In this document: positions 15,329 to 18,959 of the stretch, piece after piece
Layout: every line of letters begins with the position of its first letter
Position numbering within the stretch: position 1 is the first letter of the stretch
Assembly: GCA_038239345.1 (NCBI GenBank)
Contig: JBBSEX010000050.1
Coordinates: 1 to 18,959, forward strand
Direction: 5' to 3'
Length of the DNA stretch: 18,959 nt
Source of the DNA: JBBSEX01 sp038239345
Lineage (GTDB): Bacteria > Acidobacteriota > Terriglobia > Bryobacterales > Bryobacteraceae
The notes under the pieces: model-generated
Databases searched by the model: none
Seen by the model: only the letters and a program-made list of their open reading frames with translations
What the model was told of the DNA's origin: nothing
Position numbers and translations under genes: made by a program

Positions 15329-16564
15329 GTGTTCTATTACGAGCAGATGTTCAACACCGCACTGAGCGGGATTATGTCGGCCGGACTCATGAGTACCGTC
15401 CTGACCGTGGCGTACGGGATCCTTCTGGCATCGCTGCTGTTCAGCGCGTATGAGGCTTGGGCAAAGGGTGGTGACGTTCGGTCGCTGGGCATCGCAGGTG
15501 TAAAGTATCTAGCCTTGGGCGCTCTCTTCATGAACAACGGTGCCGTGTACGAGCAAGTGTTTCGCGACATACTCGGCGCGTTCAATCAAATCTCTCATAC
15601 GATGGCTGGCGTTGGGCCGAGCGATGTCTTCAAAGCCTGGGCAAACGACATTTACGTTCAAGGAAGCTCATCGACAACGTTCCTGAACCTCGTAACCGGG
15701 CAGATTCCGGGACTACTCAGTGCGCTTCTCTTGCTGGTCGCGATGATCGTGTATCCGGTTGCCTATGCGCTGTTCTCGGTGTTCTATTCACTCTACGGAA
15801 CGATCCTGTTCGTCACGGGACCCTTGGTTCTCGCACTGATGCCGAGCTTTGGACTCGGGGCGTTGGCCAGACGTTACGCAATCAATGTGATGATTTTCGG
15901 TTCGTGGGGCCTGATCTACGGCATCTTTTGCCGCCTGGCGATCGCGATCAATGTAAACAGCATGGCAGCGATTACCTCTGCCAACAGCTTCGCGGGCATA
16001 TTGGCTGGTGCATCGCAGGAAGTGCTACTGGCTGTCGCGAGCATACTCTTTTCTGTTTGCATTCTGCTCATCCCGATGCTGGCGAAAAGGATTGTCGAGG
16101 GCGATCTCGGAGGGTCCATGCTGACTGTTCTGGGAGCCGCGACGACGATGGCTCAATCCTTGATGTCGGTCGCTGCAGGAGCTGGTGGTGGAGCAGGAAG
16201 TATGCAGAGTGCCGCCGCCGGTGGTGGCGGTGGGGCTGCTGGTGGTGCCGGGGTTGGCGTTGCCGCAGCGTCTTCTAATACTCCGCCGACGGGCCCGTCC
16301 GGATCTGGCGGTTCGGCGGGAAGCGGTGGCCGTTCGCCGCGCGGGCCATCCGGTGGAGGCAGCGGACCAGGTAATTATCGGCCTCCCAATATTCCTCATG
16401 CGGCCGGATGGCTGGGCGGTGCTGCGGCGGCACTTGCCGTTCAAGGCGGACAGAAAGCAGTAGCTGCCGGACGGAAGATGCTTGGCGGGAACGGCCAGTC
16501 TGGCGCTTCGCCCGCGTCAGCACCCCGCGCTCAGGGGCCGGACTCGGTTGACGAATGGGTGTGA
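15329..16564 (+). CDS. VirB6/TrbL-like polytopic membrane protein with Gly-rich tail
   Basis: A 411-residue protein starting at GTG 15329 with AGGAG at 15317-15321. Residues 1-260 hold the VirB6/TrbL plan: an N-terminal membrane helix (about 20-42), a periplasmic loop (70-118), and a cluster of about four further helices (near 123-145, 148-172, 183-205, 230-252) rich in small residues. Residues about 283-365 are an extreme Gly/Ser/Ala/Pro low-complexity tail, then a short alanine-rich helix and an acidic C-terminus (DSVDEWV). VirB6 forms part of the inner-membrane channel; Gly-rich tails are also known in TrbL-type proteins. It lies between the VirB5-like pair and the VirB8-like gene, a typical place. 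The acidic tail resembles no recognised motif. Confidence 0.75.
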   Translation: MFYYEQMFNTALSGIMSAGLMSTVLTVAYGILLASLLFSAYEAWAKGGDVRSLGIAGVKYLALGALFMNNGAVYEQVFRDILGAFNQISHTMAGVGPSDVFKAWANDIYVQGSSSTTFLNLVTGQIPGLLSALLLLVAMIVYPVAYALFSVFYSLYGTILFVTGPLVLALMPSFGLGALARRYAINVMIFGSWGLIYGIFCRLAIAINVNSMAAITSANSFAGILAGASQEVLLAVASILFSVCILLIPMLAKRIVEGDLGGSMLTVLGAATTMAQSLMSVAAGAGGGAGSMQSAAAGGGGGAAGGAGVGVAAASSNTPPTGPSGSGGSAGSGGRSPRGPSGGGSGPGNYRPPNIPHAAGWLGGAAAALAVQGGQKAVAAGRKMLGGNGQSGASPASAPRAQGPDSVDEWV

Positions 16565-16576
16565 CGAAGGAGGCGT

Positions 16577-17353
16577 ATGTTTGGCAACAAAAAGAAGCAA
16601 CGAAGCAAACTTCCGGAAAAGCAACAGCTCACGAAGTACTACGAGATGGACGGCGCTCTCCGCGCATACGCGAACCGCATGGCTGTGCTCGGCATGATTT
16701 GCGGGGTGTTCGCAGTTGGCGCACTTGGCCTCTTTGCTTACGTCCGACTACAGCCGCCCGTCGTGATTCGTGTGGATAACGCCGGCGAGGCGACCGTGGT
16801 CGGCGGAGATACGGTGAAGGTCGGGTCGAACGTCCTCATGGGGTTGCTGAAAGTGTCGGCGAGCGGGTCGGAGAACTCCCCCGGCGAGGTTGAGGGCCGC
16901 GCCATCACGCGTAAGTTCCTTACGAACTACCTCACGTACACGCCGGCAAACGTGGAGCGCCAATACGCCGAGGCGCTCAATATGATGACGCTCAACTTCC
17001 GGCAACTGACCATGAACAAGTTCCGGGAGGACGACATTCTGGGCAAGGTCAAGACGGATGCCATCACATCGAGCATCAAGATCCGCTCGATCGAGCCTGC
17101 ATTGGGAATGCCGTGGACCTTTCAGGTGTTTGCCGCGAAGGAAGTCCATCGCCTCAATCAGCAGCGCATAGAGTACACGGAAAAGATGGTGTGCAGGTAT
17201 CAGGTGCGGTTACTTTACCTGGGCCGTTCGACGATGAATCCGACCGGCCTCTATGTGGGCGAATTCTGGGAGCAACAGATGGTGGGAGAAAAGGACATCG
17301 ACCTCGATCAAAAGAGTGGCCTGATTGATCGTGGTGACGAGGTGCAAAAATGA
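16577..17353 (+). CDS. VirB8-like inner-membrane assembly factor
   Basis: A 258-residue bitopic protein: a basic cytoplasmic head (FGNKKKQRSK), one membrane segment (about 34-56, RMAVLGMICGVFAVGALGLFAYV), then a periplasmic domain beginning PPVVIRVDNAG and continuing with a helix-strand pattern (ITRKFLTNYLTYTPANVERQYAEAL), which suits the NTF2-like VirB8/TraE fold. VirB8 nucleates T4SS assembly and contacts VirB10 and VirB4. ATG 16577 is directly preceded by AAGGAGG (16567-16573), with a rather short spacer. Its stop overlaps the next ATG (ATGA, 17350-17353). TraE-type and VirB8-type readings are both possible, and length and topology do not decide between them. Confidence 0.7.
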   Translation: MFGNKKKQRSKLPEKQQLTKYYEMDGALRAYANRMAVLGMICGVFAVGALGLFAYVRLQPPVVIRVDNAGEATVVGGDTVKVGSNVLMGLLKVSASGSENSPGEVEGRAITRKFLTNYLTYTPANVERQYAEALNMMTLNFRQLTMNKFREDDILGKVKTDAITSSIKIRSIEPALGMPWTFQVFAAKEVHRLNQQRIEYTEKMVCRYQVRLLYLGRSTMNPTGLYVGEFWEQQMVGEKDIDLDQKSGLIDRGDEVQK

Positions 17354-17607
17354 CCGTCACGACGAATGCGAACTGGGCTCCACTGGAACGAAAACTGGAT
17401 TGTGATGCCAACTTGATGCGCGAATTCATGTGGATGTACGCGGATGAGGAAACCGGGGTCGAGTATTACAAACACACGGTGACGCGGCGATATCTGCTCC
17501 TCCACCGCGATGGCCGCTGCTTTCAACAAGCTGCGCTCGGCCTCCTCGAGGTGGAGTTCGATGTCGAGCTTGAGCGCGTTCGCGGGTTGACGAAGGAGGC
17601 AGCTTAG
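17350..17607 (+). CDS. Small protein of unknown function, T4SS operon
   Basis: An 85-residue soluble-looking acidic protein with no signal peptide or membrane segment. It has an aromatic centre (MREFMWMYADEETGVEYYKHTVTRRYLLLH) and two short C-terminal strands or helices (LGLLEVEFDVELERV). I do not recognise it. The 4-bp overlap with the VirB8-like stop and the strong AAGGAGG of the following gene inside its own 3' end (17593-17599) argue that it is a genuine operon member translated with the secretion genes. A small cytoplasmic partner or regulator would fit; nothing more specific can be supported. Confidence 0.6.
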   Translation: MTVTTNANWAPLERKLDCDANLMREFMWMYADEETGVEYYKHTVTRRYLLLHRDGRCFQQAALGLLEVEFDVELERVRGLTKEAA

Positions 17608-17609
17608 CC

Positions 17610-17930
17610 ATGGCGACATCTGTGGAAGCACCTCTTGCCGCGAAGAGAGAGAAAGCAACAAAGCGTCAGGGCCGGCGTTCACGCCAATCCGCACCGGAGA
17701 ACATCCGGTTCTTTGTCGGCAAACCATGCCGGAACCAGGAAGCGCCGCAGCTCGAACGGGAGGTAGGAAGCGAGGCAGAAGGATTGGTCGCGGCATTCAA
17801 GACCGACGGCAGTCTGTTTCTGCTCAGGGAATATTCAGTTACGCAGAGGATCGAAGGCGGTCGCGTGACGCTCGAAAAGGAGCCGACCGCAGCCGCCAGT
17901 CAACGGGTTTCTACCGTCAACGCAAGTTGA
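17610..17930 (+). CDS. Small basic-headed protein of unknown function, last gene of T4SS train
   Basis: A 106-residue protein. Residues 1-28 are strongly basic (AAKREKATKRQGRRSRQSA), as in nucleic-acid-binding tails; residues 30-95 look like a compact beta-rich domain (ENIRFFVGKPC, AEGLVAAFKTDGSLFLLREYSV, QRIEGGRVTLEKE). There is no signal peptide. ATG 17610 has AAGGAGG (17593-17599), and the gap to the previous stop is 2 bp. It ends right before a highly structured leader. The basic head suggests contact with RNA or DNA, which is inference; I do not recognise the family. Confidence 0.55.
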   Translation: MATSVEAPLAAKREKATKRQGRRSRQSAPENIRFFVGKPCRNQEAPQLEREVGSEAEGLVAAFKTDGSLFLLREYSVTQRIEGGRVTLEKEPTAAASQRVSTVNAS

Positions 17931-18174
17931 TGTAGAAGGCACCCACGCCTCACGTGGGACTTCGCTTTTCGCGCCTTCAACAAGCGCGGCGGGCAAACCT
18001 GGTTCGGGTTACACCGGCCGGGCAACACAACGGAATAGGGCGGTCTCTCAAAAGGAGGCCTGACCCGAAACAGTAGTGTTTCGGCAGCAGGCCACTTGGG
18101 AAACCAAGCTCGTGGGGCCATCCTCGCGAACGGTCTGTTGCTTCCACAACCAACCGTTTCAACAGGAGAAACCC
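17931..18174 (+). promoter_or_regulatory. Structured 5' leader RNA (riboswitch-like), upstream of the polymerase-like gene
   Basis: This non-coding stretch is full of complementary segments. P1: GAAGGC (17935-17940) with GCCTTC (17973-17978), enclosing CCCACG/CGTGGG (17942-17947/17953-17958). P2: CCTGG (17998-18002) with CCGGG (18018-18022). P3: GGTCTC (18042-18047) with GAGGCC (18055-18060). P4: CCGAAACA (18065-18072) with TGTTTCGG (18077-18084), loop GTAG. P5: CTTGG-GAAA-CCAAG (18095-18108), a GNRA tetraloop, within GGCC/GGCC. P6: AACGGT (18129-18134) with ACCGTT (18153-18158). Two alternatives compete: 18003-18011 can pair with 18061-18069, breaking P4, and CTGTTG (18135-18140) can pair with CAACAG (18160-18165), which overlaps the ribosome binding site and breaks P6. 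No known riboswitch class was recognised. It could be a leader, an independent small RNA, or both. Confidence 0.55.
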
Positions 18175-18959
18175 ATGACAACCTCTACAACCGTTACGAA
18201 GACTTCCGGCCTTACGGTAATCAACCTCAAGGTCACGAAGGAAGGAAACATTGAACGCAAAATGACCGACGTCAGCCCACAAGCGCAGTTGAACAACACG
18301 CTTCTCGAAGCCTTGTGCCCAGGAATTCGTGTCGCATCCGTGACTGTGACGCCGGAGCCCCTCGATCAAGTGGAACGCGCCAGGGTGGAAAGCGCCCTCT
18401 CGCGGTTCAACGTCGATGGGACCGACTACCGGCTGATTGGTGCTTCTGGATCGGCCAAAAGTGGAAAGTACTACGCAGTGGATGCTCGTTTTGAACGTCC
18501 GCTCGCTGCGCGCTTTTCCGATTGGCCACAAGCTGCTGTGACGTACTTTGGAATTCTGGTCTCGCCTTGCCAGGTGAGAATGCAGGTTCCGAATGGCCGC
18601 GTTACCGTAGTGCCGGATCACGAATTGGGAACGAATGACTGCCGTGGTTGGATCCGCAAGTCGCTGTTTGACAAGCTGGCCCTGCCCGATGGCCGTTTCT
18701 ACCAGTTCCGTCTCGCGTTCGCGCAAACACAGGCGAAAGGCAGCTTCAAGGTAATGTGCGATGACATCGCCGACGCCTTGGATACCGACATTGTCCTGCC
18801 TGTCTCGTCCGTCAAACCTGAATACAAGGGTCCCAGCAAACTCGTTGCCTGGCTCACTGGCGAAGCACGGACGTTCGCTGGCGAGATGATTCTTGGTATT
18901 CGTGAATGCTCGCGGCTCCTGAACTTCGAATCGAGCTACACGGTCATCCAGCACGCTCC
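18175..18959 (+). CDS. Partial protein, possibly related to QDE-1/RdRP-type two-barrel RNA polymerases (3' end missing)
   Basis: ATG 18175 with AGGAG (18164-18168) opens a frame that runs off the window after 261 residues; no stop is reached. No recognised domain is obvious, but four blocks recall, in order, the region leading into the catalytic barrel of eukaryotic RNA-dependent RNA polymerases. They are YRLIGASGSAKSGKYYAVD (85-103; compare the FRFLGxSNSQL...C/F pattern), NDCRGWIRKSLF (154-165; compare TDGxGxIS), RFYQFRLAFAQTQAKGSFKV (174-193; compare FQxRxGGxKG) and LPVSSVKPEY (208-217; compare LRPSMxKF). The comparison is from memory of the family, not from an alignment, and the diagnostic DxDGD active site would lie downstream. 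A long antisense frame covers the same bases but ignores this ribosome binding site. If wrong, the gene is an unknown soluble protein. Confidence 0.4.
   Translation, partial: MTTSTTVTKTSGLTVINLKVTKEGNIERKMTDVSPQAQLNNTLLEALCPGIRVASVTVTPEPLDQVERARVESALSRFNVDGTDYRLIGASGSAKSGKYYAVDARFERPLAARFSDWPQAAVTYFGILVSPCQVRMQVPNGRVTVVPDHELGTNDCRGWIRKSLFDKLALPDGRFYQFRLAFAQTQAKGSFKVMCDDIADALDTDIVLPVSSVKPEYKGPSKLVAWLTGEARTFAGEMILGIRECSRLLNFESSYTVIQHA

Noticed and set aside
17942..17972. Rho-independent terminator ending the T4SS operon
   Set aside because: The CCCACG/CGTGGG stem is followed by ACTTCGCTTTTCGCG rather than a continuous T-tract, and its outer arms pair as part of a larger fold. Partial termination cannot be excluded.
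17931..17980. 6S RNA (the GGCACCCACG...CGTGGGACTTCG segment recalls the 3' arm of some 6S RNAs)
   Set aside because: Only one arm-like hairpin resembles it; the matching 5' arm and the large central bubble are not seen, and the position right after a T4SS gene and before another gene's ribosome site fits a leader better.
17931..18174. Cobalamin or cyclic-di-GMP riboswitch (the GGGCAAACC segment and GGCC/GAAA hairpin are suggestive)
   Set aside because: The B12 box and the tetraloop-receptor order of the c-di-GMP-I class are not present in the right arrangement.
17977..18954. A 325-residue minus-strand reading frame over the right end
   Set aside because: It is antisense to the plus-strand frame that has a well-placed AGGAG and GC-rich third positions, and it would also run through the structured leader. 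Its protein shows no recognisable domain.
1..18959. tRNA, rRNA, insertion sequences, transposase or integrase genes
   Set aside because: None was recognised on either strand; no terminal inverted repeats or target duplications were found by eye.

Overview
The window most resembles an Acidobacteriota chromosome or integrated element of the Bryobacterales/Solibacter type. This is inferred from a DUF362 + squalene-cyclase-like gene pair and from the general protein style; no rRNA or other taxonomic marker is present, so the assignment is tentative. Nearly all of it is one long plus-strand gene train encoding a type IV secretion system (T4SS) of the conjugation/VirB class.

Layout. Bases 2-418 hold the 3' end of a gene for a small DNA-binding protein. 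It converges, 2 bp apart, on a minus-strand pair (2252 to 421): a squalene-cyclase-fold protein translationally coupled to a DUF362 protein. The 460-bp divergent gap that follows is filled by a degenerate tandem array (2289-2626): twelve copies of a 10-bp core close to GTGGGATGTC, spaced 27, 28 or 34-35 bp apart, forming an 89-bp higher-order repeat. A possible promoter lies beyond it.

The T4SS train runs from 2715 to 17930: MoxR-like AAA+ ATPase; lytic transglycosylase (VirB1-like); VirB9-like; VirB10/TrbI-like; a membrane-anchored double-AAA ATPase; VirB2-like pilin; a membrane protein ending in a VirB2-like unit; a protein made of two fused VirB2-like units; VirB3-like; VirB4 ATPase; two paralogous exported VirB5/TrbJ-like proteins; VirB6/TrbL-like with a glycine-rich tail; VirB8-like; and two small unknown proteins. 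Many junctions overlap by 4 to 11 bp or carry a strong Shine-Dalgarno, which fits one operon. Longer gaps occur only around the double-AAA gene and after the pilin. No VirB11 ATPase, VirD4 coupling protein or relaxase is visible in the window, and two AAA+ ATPases foreign to the classic VirB set are embedded instead.

The right end holds a 244-nt untranslated leader (17931-18174) dense in complementary stems, including mutually exclusive pairings and one that could mask the ribosome binding site. It precedes a gene that runs off the window (18175 onward). The visible 261 residues resemble, at motif level only, the region upstream of the catalytic barrel in eukaryotic QDE-1-type RNA-dependent RNA polymerases. 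If that holds, the T4SS neighbours an element-encoded two-barrel RNA polymerase with a structured leader, the most novel possibility here. The catalytic motif lies outside the window, so this remains a hypothesis.
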